The notes under the pieces were generated by a model. That model worked only from the letters and a program-made list of their open reading frames with translations, did no database searches and was not told the DNA's origin. Of a stretch of 37,062 nt of DNA, positions 8,454-15,927 are shown one piece after another; within the stretch, counting starts at the first letter, position 1, and each line of letters opens with the position of its first letter. Position numbers and translations under genes: made by a program. This stretch comes from Sphingobacteriales bacterium (GTDB taxonomy: Bacteria; Bacteroidota; Bacteroidia; Sphingobacteriales; Sphingobacteriaceae): contig JAATFW010000049.1 in assembly GCA_015654985.1 (NCBI GenBank), positions 1-37,062 on the forward strand. Direction: 5' to 3'.

Positions 8454-10268
8454 CTAATACCGTTTACGACGCTCGCGATCACCGCCGGTTCTTCCGGCTC
8501 CGCTGCGATCGCCACGGCTTTCGTCCCTGCGTTTTCCTGAAAAGTCGCGATAACCTCCGCTGCTGCGTTCGCGGCTTCCGCCTTCGCGTCTGAAACCACC
8601 GCTTCTTTCGCGGGAACCTCCGCCATCACGTTCTCCCGCCAGCTCAATTCTCACTGTCCGTCCATTAAAATCAACGGATTTAAAGTTTTGCTGAACGGCC
8701 TCGGCAACATCATTCTCTACTTCAAAGAAAGTATAAACGCCTTTAAGATCAATTTTACCTACCGATTTCCCACTGATTTTGGCATTATTACAAATGAAGC
8801 CAAGCATATCACCCCTGGTAAAGTCGTCAACAGATCCCAGGTTGATGAACAGGCGGGTGTAATCGCCTCTGGAAGAAGAACCACGGCTAAAGCGTTCGGT
8901 ACGTTCTCCGCGCTCTCCACGGTCTCCGCGGTCATCACCAACCGGTGCATTCAGATCGGGAGCATTTTTATAATAATCGAGGAAACGGTTGAATTCCAAA
9001 GAGGCAAAGCGTTTGATAATTTCTTCCTTATCCATCTCTGCAAATTCGTCCATAATCCGCTGGATATACGATTCCATCTGGGCTTCGTTCACTTCCACCT
9101 GGTGAACACGGTGAACCATGGCAAACAACTGCTTTTCGCAAACATCAAATCCATTAGGAACGTCTACTTTAGTAAATTTCTTACCAATGGTGCGTTCTAT
9201 CTGTCTGATCTTTCCGAGCTCTTTGCTGTTAATGATAGAAATGGAAACGCCGGATTTACCTGCACGTGCGGTACGGCCGCTCCTGTGTGTATAATTTTCA
9301 AGCTCATCTGGGAGCGAGTAGTTAATAACATGGGTAACGTCGTTCACATCGATCCCGCGGGCAGCTACATCCGTTGCAATCAGCAATTGAAGATTTCTGT
9401 CGCGGTAACGCTTCATTACCTTATCACGCTGTTGCTGAGAGAGATCTCCATGTAATGAATCAGCATTATATCCATCTTTAATGAGGGCCTCAGCAATTTC
9501 CTGTGTTTCTATTTTAGTACGGCAAAAAACAATACCAAATATTTCGGGATTGAAATCTACAATGCGTTTAAAGGCTGCATATTTATCGCGGGCACGGATT
9601 ACATAATATTCATGGTCTATATTAACATTCCCTGTATTTTGTTTACCCATGGTAAGCTCTACAGGATCAGTCATGTAATTTTTTGCTATGCGGCGCACTT
9701 CAGCCGGCATGGTAGCCGAAAACAACCAGGTCTTTTTATCATCCGGAGTGGTAGAGAGGATATGATCGATGTCTTCCTGAAAGCCCATATTGAGCATTTC
9801 ATCAGCTTCATCAAGCACAACATAACGCACTTCAGAGAAATTAATAGCCTTACGGTTAATAATATCAAGCATTCTGCCTGGTGTGGCTACAACAATCTGC
9901 ACACCACGTTTAATCTGCCTCAACTGATCAGAAATGCTGGCGCCACCATAGACGGCAACAACATGAACATCATTGAGGTTCTTGGCATAATTGTTCAGAT
10001 CACTGGTGATCTGTAAACATAATTCACGGGTTGGGCACAAAATGAGTGCCTGAGGATAATTTTTTGTAAAATCGATTAATTCTAACAAAGGAAGGCCAAA
10101 AGCGGCGGTCTTCCCTGTGCCGGTTTGGGCTAATCCGACAAAATCGTTGCTGCCTGAAAGTAAAACCGGGATTGATTGTTCCTGGATTGGCGTGGGAGTT
10201 TCAAATCCCAGATCAGTTATGGCATTAACAATATCATGACGGATACCCAGTGTACTAAATGGGTTCAT
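8454..10268 (-). CDS. deaD: DEAD-box RNA helicase with DbpA domain and RG-rich tail
   Basis: ATP-dependent RNA helicase that remodels structured RNA in ribosome assembly and cold adaptation (DeaD/CsdA type). The 604-aa protein has all the motifs: the Q motif with PTPIQ, AQTGTGKT (I), PTREL (Ia), TPGR, DEAD in VLDEADEM (II), SAT (III), IVFCRTK (IV), ATDVAARGIDV (V) and HRSGRTARAG (VI). After the helicase core a DbpA-type RNA-binding domain begins near YTRLFINLG (about residue 466). The last ~60 residues are an R/G/S/E-rich disordered tail ending RRKRY, an RNA-binding feature. A TATCTTTG promoter box and a 5'-end hairpin lie just upstream. It is divergent from nothing close and probably monocistronic. 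Confidence 0.96.
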   Translation of the reverse strand: MNPFSTLGIRHDIVNAITDLGFETPTPIQEQSIPVLLSGSNDFVGLAQTGTGKTAAFGLPLLELIDFTKNYPQALILCPTRELCLQITSDLNNYAKNLNDVHVVAVYGGASISDQLRQIKRGVQIVVATPGRMLDIINRKAINFSEVRYVVLDEADEMLNMGFQEDIDHILSTTPDDKKTWLFSATMPAEVRRIAKNYMTDPVELTMGKQNTGNVNIDHEYYVIRARDKYAAFKRIVDFNPEIFGIVFCRTKIETQEIAEALIKDGYNADSLHGDLSQQQRDKVMKRYRDRNLQLLIATDVAARGIDVNDVTHVINYSLPDELENYTHRSGRTARAGKSGVSISIINSKELGKIRQIERTIGKKFTKVDVPNGFDVCEKQLFAMVHRVHQVEVNEAQMESYIQRIMDEFAEMDKEEIIKRFASLEFNRFLDYYKNAPDLNAPVGDDRGDRGERGERTERFSRGSSSRGDYTRLFINLGSVDDFTRGDMLGFICNNAKISGKSVGKIDLKGVYTFFEVENDVAEAVQQNFKSVDFNGRTVRIELAGERDGGGSRERSGGFRREGGSRERSSGGYRDFSGKRRDESRGDRSGAGRTGGDRERRKRY

Positions 10269-10282
10269 GATAACAATAAAAA

Positions 10283-10300
10283 ACCGACTTTATTGCCGGT
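10283..10300 (-). promoter_or_regulatory. Hairpin plus U-tract in deaD 5' leader
   Basis: On the transcribed strand ACCGGC-AAUAAA-GUCGGU forms a 6-bp stem (one G-U pair) followed by six U residues and then the helicase AUG at 10268. The predicted start of transcription (about 7 nt after the box at 10307-10314) falls near 10300, so the mRNA would begin with this hairpin. It may stabilise the 5' end or act as an RNA-structure sensor for the helicase. Confidence 0.55.
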
Positions 10301-10306
10301 ATGCTG

Positions 10307-10314
10307 CAAAGATA
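10307..10314 (-). promoter_or_regulatory. Bacteroidota -7 promoter box for deaD
   Basis: TATCTTTG, an exact match to TAnnTTTG, 38 bp upstream of the helicase ATG. No clear -33 TTG was seen at the usual spacing. Confidence 0.6.
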
Positions 10315-10432
10315 CAAAAACTTATTGAAAATTAGTAGTTGCAACACCGAAAACCTGATATAGATTATCAGCTTACGATGCATTAACAGATCCGGACAGC
10401 CCGGCGTGGGGATCAGACAGCCTTCGTGGTTC

Positions 10433-10900
10433 TCACCTAAGCCTGTCGGCCGACCTGACCAGCTTTTCATCATTTCTGATCCCTCTCAGGGCCAGAATAA
10501 CGAACAACACAGCAAAACAGGGCAGAATCACTCCAATTCCGTAATTTTCAAACTGAAGCTGCATGTCGCCGATTATACTTTTAGCCGATTGTGCAAGCCA
10601 GAAGCTAAAGCCCAGGATAAGTACAATAGTAAGGTAACACAACTTAATCTGCTTCTTCCTGTCTGTATAGAAAAAGATCACGATGAAAGGTAAAATACCC
10701 AATATAACAGTACCAATGGTTAAAGCAGTAAAACCGCTTGTCTGAACAATTTGTCCCCCGATATTCTCATATACCCCCGTAACTTTTATCGCCCTGGCAG
10801 TGCCATTTGCGTTCAATATCTGTAAATATGGGAACAGGAAGAGGGCAAAAATTACTGTTGTGGATAAAAACAGCCAGAGTGTTTGAATTCTTTGTAACAT
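10433..10900 (-). CDS. DUF4293 four-helix membrane protein
   Basis: A 155-aa integral membrane protein of unknown function found across Bacteroidota. It starts MLQRIQTLWLFL, characteristic of the DUF4293 family, and shows four hydrophobic segments (about residues 8-28, 56-77, 86-105 and 119-138), with an extracytoplasmic loop (about 30-52) and a basic C-terminal tail (RSADRLR). Promoter box TACATTTG (10919-10926) is contributed by the 103-bp repeat copy immediately upstream. It is followed by the helicase gene in the same direction, but a separate promoter there suggests independent transcription. Confidence 0.85.
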   Translation of the reverse strand: MLQRIQTLWLFLSTTVIFALFLFPYLQILNANGTARAIKVTGVYENIGGQIVQTSGFTALTIGTVILGILPFIVIFFYTDRKKQIKLCYLTIVLILGFSFWLAQSAKSIIGDMQLQFENYGIGVILPCFAVLFVILALRGIRNDEKLVRSADRLR

Positions 10901-10917
10901 AATAATTTTTAAACACT

Positions 10918-11020
10918 ACAAATGTACATGAAGTTTTTTAAGCTGCACACAGACGGATAAAAATAGTACCCGGGTTGACGTTGCTTTATGTAGCCTGAAT
11001 TATTTATAGGAGAAACTTAT
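10918..11020 (-). repeat. Dispersed 103-bp repeat, copy 1
   Basis: Gap-free match to 15787-15889 with 7 differences in 103 bp (about 93% identity). On the minus strand it ends in CATGTACATTTGT, which holds an exact TAnnTTTG box, 18 bp before the DUF4293 start. No terminal inverted repeat or flanking target duplication was evident. Confidence 0.9.
10919..10926 (-). promoter_or_regulatory. -7 box inside repeat copy 1
   Basis: TACATTTG on the minus strand, an exact TAnnTTTG match. It would give DUF4293 a leader of about 12 nt. Confidence 0.5.
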
Positions 11021-11203
11021 ACAAATTATTGTTTTTATACATGGCAGAGTTGCAGGCATTTTAGTTTTGATGAAAAGCTTCCAAAAGGGATTTGGGCTCA
11101 GATGATACGTAACAGGCTTTAGGTTCAAGGGCGACCCGGCTAAAATAAACATGAACTATTATGAGATCCGGATGTAAACCGGCTTATTCAACCTTTAAAT
11201 TAT

Positions 11204-11211
11204 TACTTTTG
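11204..11211 (+). promoter_or_regulatory. -7 box at the truA start
   Basis: TACTTTTG, an exact match ending 4 nt before the GTG at 11216. Transcription would start at or next to the start codon, which predicts a leaderless or nearly leaderless mRNA. Confidence 0.5.
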
Positions 11212-11215
11212 AAAC

Positions 11216-11971
11216 GTGAGCCAGAAAACAAGATACTTTGCAGAACTGTCATATAATGGGACTCATTTCCATGGCTGGCAAATTCAGCCTAATGCTATTA
11301 CGGTTCAGGAACTTCTGGACAAGGCACTCTCTACCTTATTAAGACAGAAGGTTGAAACGGTTGGATGCGGACGGACCGATGCCGGTGTGCACGCCCGCCA
11401 GTTTTATGTCCACTTTGATGTTCTGTCAACACAGCTTCTGTCTTCAGACCTGATAAGCCTAAACTCCCTTCTTCCGTACGATATTGCAGTAAAGCGGATA
11501 CAGGAAGTTGCCCCGGAGGCGCATGCGCGTTTTGATGCCACGCTGCGGTCATATGAATACCACATCCATTTCCATAAAGATCCCTTTAAGCATACCTTTT
11601 CATGGTTGCTAAGAGACGTGCCCGATATTGCCTCTATGAATACAGCGGCTGGATTCTTAATGCAGTATACCGATTTCAGTTGCTTCAGCAAATCCAACAC
11701 CCAGGTGTTTACTAATAACTGTAAAATATCACGCGCTGAATGGGTGGAAACGGAACAGGGCATGGTTTTCCATATTTCGGCGGACCGCTTTTTAAGAAAT
11801 ATGGTACGGGCAATTGTAGGAACATTACTGATGGTTGGTAAAGGGACCCTGCCTCCGGAAGCCCTGCACGATATTATAATAAGCAAAAACCGCTCTAATG
11901 CAGGAGCCTCTGTTCCGGCCTGCGGCCTGTATCTGACAGAAGTAACGTATCCCTATATTTCCTCTATATAA
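11216..11971 (+). CDS. truA: tRNA pseudouridine(38-40) synthase
   Basis: Cytoplasmic enzyme that isomerises uridines 38-40 in the tRNA anticodon arm. The 251-aa length is normal. The catalytic aspartate is D55 in GCGRTDAGVHA. Other family blocks are YNGTHFHGWQ (13-22), the RSYEYHI block (about 117), DFSCFSKSN (about 153) and FLRNMVRAIVGTL (about 187-199). The start codon is GTG at 11216; it is chosen because the first beta-strand (TRYFAELSYNG) begins at residue 5 and no ATG lies upstream in frame with a promoter. The -7 box ends only 4 nt upstream. A hairpin lies about 75 bp beyond the stop. Confidence 0.95.
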   Translation: MSQKTRYFAELSYNGTHFHGWQIQPNAITVQELLDKALSTLLRQKVETVGCGRTDAGVHARQFYVHFDVLSTQLLSSDLISLNSLLPYDIAVKRIQEVAPEAHARFDATLRSYEYHIHFHKDPFKHTFSWLLRDVPDIASMNTAAGFLMQYTDFSCFSKSNTQVFTNNCKISRAEWVETEQGMVFHISADRFLRNMVRAIVGTLLMVGKGTLPPEALHDIIISKNRSNAGASVPACGLYLTEVTYPYISSI

Positions 11972-12045
11972 GTCTATATGAGGTTTCAACGGCAGAGAAG
12001 AGGCCGATATCATGAACACCTTAAAATCAAATAATACGGTGAATA

Positions 12046-12088
12046 AATTTACTTTTATATGTAAACCGAATATATATAAAAGTAAATT
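12046..12088. terminator. AT-rich inverted repeat after truA
   Basis: Perfect 15-bp arms (12046-12060 and 12074-12088) extend inward by further pairs to about 18 bp with a 7-nt loop. The sequence is almost all A/T. It may terminate truA transcription or be an operator upstream of the M42 peptidase gene, whose promoter box begins 91 bp downstream. Confidence 0.55.
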
Positions 12089-12178
12089 ACCTTAAGTTCA
12101 ATGCCGGCAACCGGGACATGAGAGTTGAAAGAGGTTTTTATATGCCGCCAGGGTAAAATGCTTATAAAACAATTTTTA

Positions 12179-12186
12179 TAAGTTTG
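12179..12186 (+). promoter_or_regulatory. -7 box for M42 peptidase gene
   Basis: TAAGTTTG, an exact TAnnTTTG match, 20 bp before the ATG at 12207. Confidence 0.6.
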
Positions 12187-12206
12187 CATCTATATAATAA
12201 AACACC

Positions 12207-13319
12207 ATGAGTACAAACAAAGAGGAAAATGAAAAACATATTTCTGTTATAACAGATCAATCGCTTCAGTTTTTAGAAAGTTATATCAACAATCCTTCTC
12301 CCACCGGCTTCGAATGGGAGGGTCAGCGTCTCTGGCTTGATTATATTAAGCCCTATATCGACGATTACTACACCGATAACTATGGCACTGCCGTGGGAAT
12401 AATAAATCCGGAGGCAGACTATAAAGTAGTAATCGAAGCGCATTCAGATGAGATCTCCTGGTTTGTTAACTACATCAGTAAGGAAGGCCTGATCTACGTG
12501 ATCCGAAACGGAGGATCAGACCATCAGATAGCCCCTTCCAAAAGGGTAAATATCCATACAGACAAGGGTATCGTAAAAGCGGTGTTTGGCTGGCCTGCTA
12601 TCCATACCCGTAACGGCGAAAAGGAGGAAGCTCCTACTCTGAAGAATATATTTCTCGATTGCGGCTGTACCTCCCAGGAAGAAGTTGAGGCACTGGGAAT
12701 CCATGTTGGTTGTGTAATAACCTACGAGGATCAGTTCATGATACTTAATGATCGCTATTATGTAGGGCGCGCACTGGATAACAGGGTTGGAGGGTTTATG
12801 ATTGCCGAAGTAGCACGCCTGCTTAAGGAGAACAAAAAGGACCTTCCTTTTGGTTTATATATCGTTAATGCAGTACAGGAAGAAGTTGGATTGAGGGGGG
12901 CGGAAATGATTGCCAACAGGATAAAACCTGACCTTGCCATCGTTACCGATGTTACCCACGACACCCAGACCCCAATGATCAATAAAGTAACCCAGGGCGA
13001 CCTTGCCTGCGGAAAAGGGCCGGTACTTTCGTATGCACCTTCTGTCCATACAAACTTTAACCGATTACTTATTGCAGCAGCAACAGACAACAATATTCCA
13101 TTCCAGCGACAGGCTTCTTCGCGGTGGACGGGAACCGATACTGATGCTTTTGCTTACTCGAATAATGGAGTAGTATCTGCGTTAATATCACTTCCGCTGC
13201 GTTATATGCACACTACCGTAGAAATGGTTCATAAAGAGGATGTTGATAATGTTATCCGGCTTATTTATGAATCTCTTCTGAAGATTGAGGCAAGGCAGGA
13301 TTTCAGAACTGTCAGGTAA
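12207..13319 (+). CDS. M42-family metallo-aminopeptidase
   Basis: A co-catalytic di-metal aminopeptidase of family M42 (PepA/FrvX/TET type), which trims peptides in the cytoplasm and usually assembles into a dodecamer. The protein is 370 aa with no signal peptide. The expected metal and catalytic residues are visible: H79 in EAHSDE, D191 in RALDNR, the E225/E226 pair in QEEVG, D248 in VTDVTH and H335 in RYMHTTVE. Between H79 and D191 lies the PDZ-like dimerisation domain. Some relatives are annotated as endoglucanases, an old misassignment. A -7 box lies 20 bp upstream, and the gene ends in a bidirectional terminator shared with the convergent FKBP gene. Confidence 0.92.
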   Translation: MSTNKEENEKHISVITDQSLQFLESYINNPSPTGFEWEGQRLWLDYIKPYIDDYYTDNYGTAVGIINPEADYKVVIEAHSDEISWFVNYISKEGLIYVIRNGGSDHQIAPSKRVNIHTDKGIVKAVFGWPAIHTRNGEKEEAPTLKNIFLDCGCTSQEEVEALGIHVGCVITYEDQFMILNDRYYVGRALDNRVGGFMIAEVARLLKENKKDLPFGLYIVNAVQEEVGLRGAEMIANRIKPDLAIVTDVTHDTQTPMINKVTQGDLACGKGPVLSYAPSVHTNFNRLLIAAATDNNIPFQRQASSRWTGTDTDAFAYSNNGVVSALISLPLRYMHTTVEMVHKEDVDNVIRLIYESLLKIEARQDFRTVR

Positions 13320-13370
13320 GAGCAAAATAAACAGGCGGAAATACCGTTATATTAGCTCATAGGACAAATA

Positions 13371-13406
13371 AAAGGGGCAGTGGAAATTCCCTTCCGCTAC
13401 CCCTTT
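13371..13406. terminator. Bidirectional terminator between M42 and FKBP genes
   Basis: The arms AAAGGGGCAGTGGAA (13371-13385) and TTCCGCTACCCCTTT (13392-13406) pair except at two G-U-type positions, with a 6-nt loop and T-rich flanks on both sides. It sits between convergent genes. Confidence 0.8.
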
Positions 13407-13426
13407 ACTTTTCATAACGTCTTTAT

Positions 13427-14347
13427 TTATAAGGCAACATCTGTTACCTTAACCTCAAAATCAAGCGGTGAAAAACCAGGAATAGTTTTCCCTGTAGTTG
13501 GATCCGAAGAACCCACTATACCGTATGCAAGATTAGAAGGAAGTATAAACCTGATCGTACCACCCTCTTTAATTAAAGGAACCATCTTCTGCCATGCCGG
13601 GATAAAACTTTTTAATATTACCGTTGCCCCTTCCGCTGTTTCAAAGGCAGTACCATTTAAAAACTTCCCGGTATAATTCAGAGTCAGGGTTGAATCAAGA
13701 TTAATAGGACTTCCTGTTTCTCCTGCTTCAATTATTTTATAATAGATACTATCCTGCGATTGTATATAGCCTGTAAGATTATTACGTAACATATAATTCC
13801 TGATCATCTGGCCTTCATATGCAAGAAGGTTCTTTTTCTCAACAACGCTGATCGTGAAATCCAGAGAAGCGTTACCCGGAATTCCCAGGGTACTGTTTCC
13901 GTTTCTTCCATACGCCTTTCTGGAAGGAAGGATAACGCGGATACTTCCGCCCTGCTTCAGTTGAATATTCTTCATAATATTTCTTAAATCCGCCGGAGAG
14001 TAATAGCCAAAATAATTACCATAATGATTCATTATAGTATCCTGCGAAGAATAAGATCCGTCAAGCGTTTTAACTGTATATACGATAGGCAATTGCAAGG
14101 TATAATCCAGGGAATCTCCGGCACCCGGTTTTATTATCTGATAATAAATCCCCGTGGTATCATACTGCTGCATATTAAGTCCGTTCTTTTGTATATATTC
14201 CTGGATATTCCGTTCGTCGAGGGTCTCTATTCCTTCATACTCCTTCTTACAGCCTGCGGCAATTATCAGTAAAAAGAACAGCGTTACCTGAATGCCGGAA
14301 CCTGCCGCTCTTATTCGTCTTATATAAGTTTTTATCATAAATTTCAC
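13427..14347 (-). CDS. Lipoprotein with two FKBP-type peptidyl-prolyl isomerase domains
   Basis: A 306-aa envelope lipoprotein. The N-terminus has a basic stretch, a hydrophobic segment and the lipobox AAGC (lipidated C33) followed by KKEYEG. Two FKBP-like domains follow: the first about 65-173, with GGSIRVILPSRKAYG; the second about 185-305, with GGTIRFILPSNLAYG and a C-terminal LDFEVKVTDV strand. Paired FKBP lipoproteins are common in Bacteroidota (GldI-like) and assist folding of exported proteins. Both domains keep the aromatic/glycine core but are divergent, so catalysis in each is not certain. A TAAATTTG box is just upstream. Confidence 0.88.
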   Translation of the reverse strand: MKFMIKTYIRRIRAAGSGIQVTLFFLLIIAAGCKKEYEGIETLDERNIQEYIQKNGLNMQQYDTTGIYYQIIKPGAGDSLDYTLQLPIVYTVKTLDGSYSSQDTIMNHYGNYFGYYSPADLRNIMKNIQLKQGGSIRVILPSRKAYGRNGNSTLGIPGNASLDFTISVVEKKNLLAYEGQMIRNYMLRNNLTGYIQSQDSIYYKIIEAGETGSPINLDSTLTLNYTGKFLNGTAFETAEGATVILKSFIPAWQKMVPLIKEGGTIRFILPSNLAYGIVGSSDPTTGKTIPGFSPLDFEVKVTDVAL

Positions 14348-14372
14348 GTCAAATCAAAACTGCTTCAAGCTG

Positions 14373-14380
14373 CAAATTTA
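14373..14380 (-). promoter_or_regulatory. -7 box for FKBP lipoprotein gene
   Basis: TAAATTTG on the minus strand, exact TAnnTTTG, 25 bp before the start codon. Confidence 0.55.
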
Positions 14381-14567
14381 TCTTTTTTATCGGCAAAACT
14401 AACTATTTCGTCTGCAATTACTGAGTCTTAATGTTTTTTTACATTCCCGGGCCGGTAAAGGCACGGGGAAGGACTGAACTGAAAGGTCCCTTTTCTAATA
14501 TTATCATACTGTAACTTTTGCCGGTAATTCATCGTCTCATAAATTAAAGCGGATCGGAAATATCTGC

Positions 14568-14575
14568 TACTTTTG
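14568..14575 (+). promoter_or_regulatory. -7 box for outer-membrane protein gene
   Basis: TACTTTTG, exact TAnnTTTG, 74 bp before the ATG at 14650, implying a leader of roughly 65 nt. Confidence 0.55.
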
Positions 14576-14649
14576 CGAAGCTTTATTTATATGAGCAGCA
14601 AACTTTACGGACATAATATTGTATATGTTATCAATTATTTAATGAGTTT

Positions 14650-15126
14650 ATGAAAAAGTTTTTTTTATCATTATTACTGGGGGGAGCATTGATTATTGCA
14701 TCATCTTCCGTTAAAGCACAGTATAAAAATGCACTTGGCGTAAGAGTTGGGGATTACACCGGTGTTACTTTTAAAACATTTATACAGGATCAGAAGGCAT
14801 TAGATCTTATTCTGAGCTTTAAGAGTAATAGTGCTTATTCTTCGGTACGGTTTACAGGACTGTATGAGGTGCATAACCCAATTGATTTTGAATATGGCTC
14901 TTTAAGGTGGTATTACGGAGGTGGTGCGTCTATTGGGAGCAAAGATTATAAATACACCGATAATAATGATTTTATTCTGAGCGCAGATGGGGTATTAGGC
15001 CTTGATTATCATTTTTCCGACGCGCCTATTAATCTTTCACTCGACTGGAAGCCAGCCCTGCAGTTTGCACCTGATGCCGATTTTAAGGCCGGACAGTTCG
15101 GATTGTCTGTAAGAGTAACGTTTTAA
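14650..15126 (+). CDS. Small outer-membrane beta-barrel protein, unknown function
   Basis: A 158-aa secreted protein. A signal peptide (MKKFFLSLLLGGALIIASSS) ends at VKAQ, with probable cleavage before Q24. The mature part alternates polar and hydrophobic residues, with many Y, G and S residues (YGSLRWYYGGGASIGS at about 82-97), and ends in phenylalanine (VRVTF), the usual C-terminal mark of an outer-membrane barrel. It is about the size of an 8-strand barrel such as OmpX/OmpW. No further function can be inferred. It has its own promoter and ends at an inverted heptamer structure shared with convergent rpiB. Confidence 0.82.
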   Translation: MKKFFLSLLLGGALIIASSSVKAQYKNALGVRVGDYTGVTFKTFIQDQKALDLILSFKSNSAYSSVRFTGLYEVHNPIDFEYGSLRWYYGGGASIGSKDYKYTDNNDFILSADGVLGLDYHFSDAPINLSLDWKPALQFAPDADFKAGQFGLSVRVTF

Positions 15127-15131
15127 TTAAT

Positions 15132-15233
15132 TTATGAGTTATGAATTATGAATTATGAGTTATGAGTTATGAATTTAGCATGATGCAGTTCACTCATAAC
15201 TCATAAATTATAAATTATAACTCATAACTTAAC
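15132..15233. repeat. Inverted pair of heptamer arrays
   Basis: The left array (15136-15177) is six 7-bp units of GAGTTAT/GAATTAT type. The right array (15195-15229) is five units of CATAACT/TATAAAT type, largely the reverse complement. Together they form a long imperfect hairpin between two converging genes, where it could act as a terminator. Confidence 0.85.
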
Positions 15234-15242
15234 ATTCACCGC

Positions 15243-15677
15243 TTAGCAGGCTATTTTCCCAACCCTTGTGGCATGCCGACCTCCTTCGAAGGCCGTGGAC
15301 AGAAACTTTGTTGTAATGGCTTTAGCCAGATCTTCGCTGATAAATCGTGCCGGTATGCATAATATATTTGCGTTATTATGTTTTCTGGCAAGTTCAGCCA
15401 GTTCCTCTGTCCAGCAGATAGCCGCCCGTATTCCCTGATGCTTGTTAGCTGTAATAGCGACACCATTTGCGCTGCCGCATACGAGTACGCCAAATGAAAA
15501 CTCACCTTTTTCAATTGCCAGCGCAACAGGATGTGCAAAATCAGGATAATCGGCAGAACCGGTGCTGTATGTTCCGAAGTCTTTCACTCCGTACTCATTT
15601 AAAAAACCTTTAAGCATCTCTTTGTATTCAAACCCTGCGTGATCTGAACCTATGGCAATTGATATTTTATCTTCCAT
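15243..15677 (-). CDS. rpiB: Ribose-5-phosphate isomerase B
   Basis: Cytoplasmic pentose-phosphate enzyme that interconverts ribulose 5-phosphate and ribose 5-phosphate. The 144-aa length is typical. Visible features: SDHAGFEYKE at 11-20 (phosphate and ring-opening residues), the catalytic cysteine C67 in VCGSANG, the histidine H100 in RKHNNANI, and R137-type basic residues in HATRVGKI near the end. The CGSANG form replaces the E. coli CGTGIG loop; this is usual in Bacteroidota. The 250-bp gap before it holds repeat copy 2 with a promoter box, giving a predicted leader of about 100 nt. Confidence 0.94.
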   Translation of the reverse strand: MEDKISIAIGSDHAGFEYKEMLKGFLNEYGVKDFGTYSTGSADYPDFAHPVALAIEKGEFSFGVLVCGSANGVAITANKHQGIRAAICWTEELAELARKHNNANILCIPARFISEDLAKAITTKFLSTAFEGGRHATRVGKIAC

Positions 15678-15786
15678 TCTTATAATGCAACCGGCTGATC
15701 GCTTTAATTATCAGCTCTTATTAACTTGTGACTTTTTAGATACAGATAATGCAGGGAAATAGTTCCCGCTACCTCTTGTCTTTGAA

Positions 15787-15889
15787 ACAAATGTACATGA
15801 AGTTTTTTAAGCTTCACACAGACGGATAAAAATAGTGCCGGGGTTGACCTTGCTTTATGTACCCCGAATTATTTATAGGAAAAACTTAT
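15787..15889 (-). repeat. Dispersed 103-bp repeat, copy 2
   Basis: About 93% identical to 10918-11020 with no gaps. It lies between the tatC stop and rpiB, in the same orientation relative to the downstream minus-strand gene as copy 1. Its distance to the rpiB start is 110 bp. Confidence 0.9.
15788..15795 (-). promoter_or_regulatory. -7 box inside repeat copy 2
   Basis: TACATTTG on the minus strand, exact TAnnTTTG, conserved between both repeat copies. A candidate promoter for rpiB. Confidence 0.45.
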
Positions 15890-15927
15890 AAAATTAGCAG
15901 GAGAAATGAAAAGATATCAGTTACCGG

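Larger units (their letters stand above)
10901..11215. other. 315-bp divergent intergenic region
   Basis: The region between DUF4293 (-) and truA (+) contains copy 1 of the 103-bp repeat (10918-11020), its TACATTTG box, and the truA promoter box (11204-11211). The middle (about 11030-11200) shows no recognisable feature. Confidence 0.6.
14348..14649. other. 302-bp divergent promoter region
   Basis: This region lies between the FKBP lipoprotein (-) and the small outer-membrane protein (+). Exact TAnnTTTG boxes face outward at both ends (14373-14380 minus, 14568-14575 plus). The central ~180 bp shows nothing recognisable. Confidence 0.6.

Noticed and set aside
8688-9455. 255-codon plus-strand open frame opposite the RNA helicase
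   Set aside because: The helicase frame contains every DEAD-box motif; the opposite frame has no recognisable domain or promoter.
15132-15233. CRISPR-like or attachment-site reading of the repeat cluster
   Set aside because: The units are 7 bp, contiguous and without spacers, and no cas or integrase gene is nearby.
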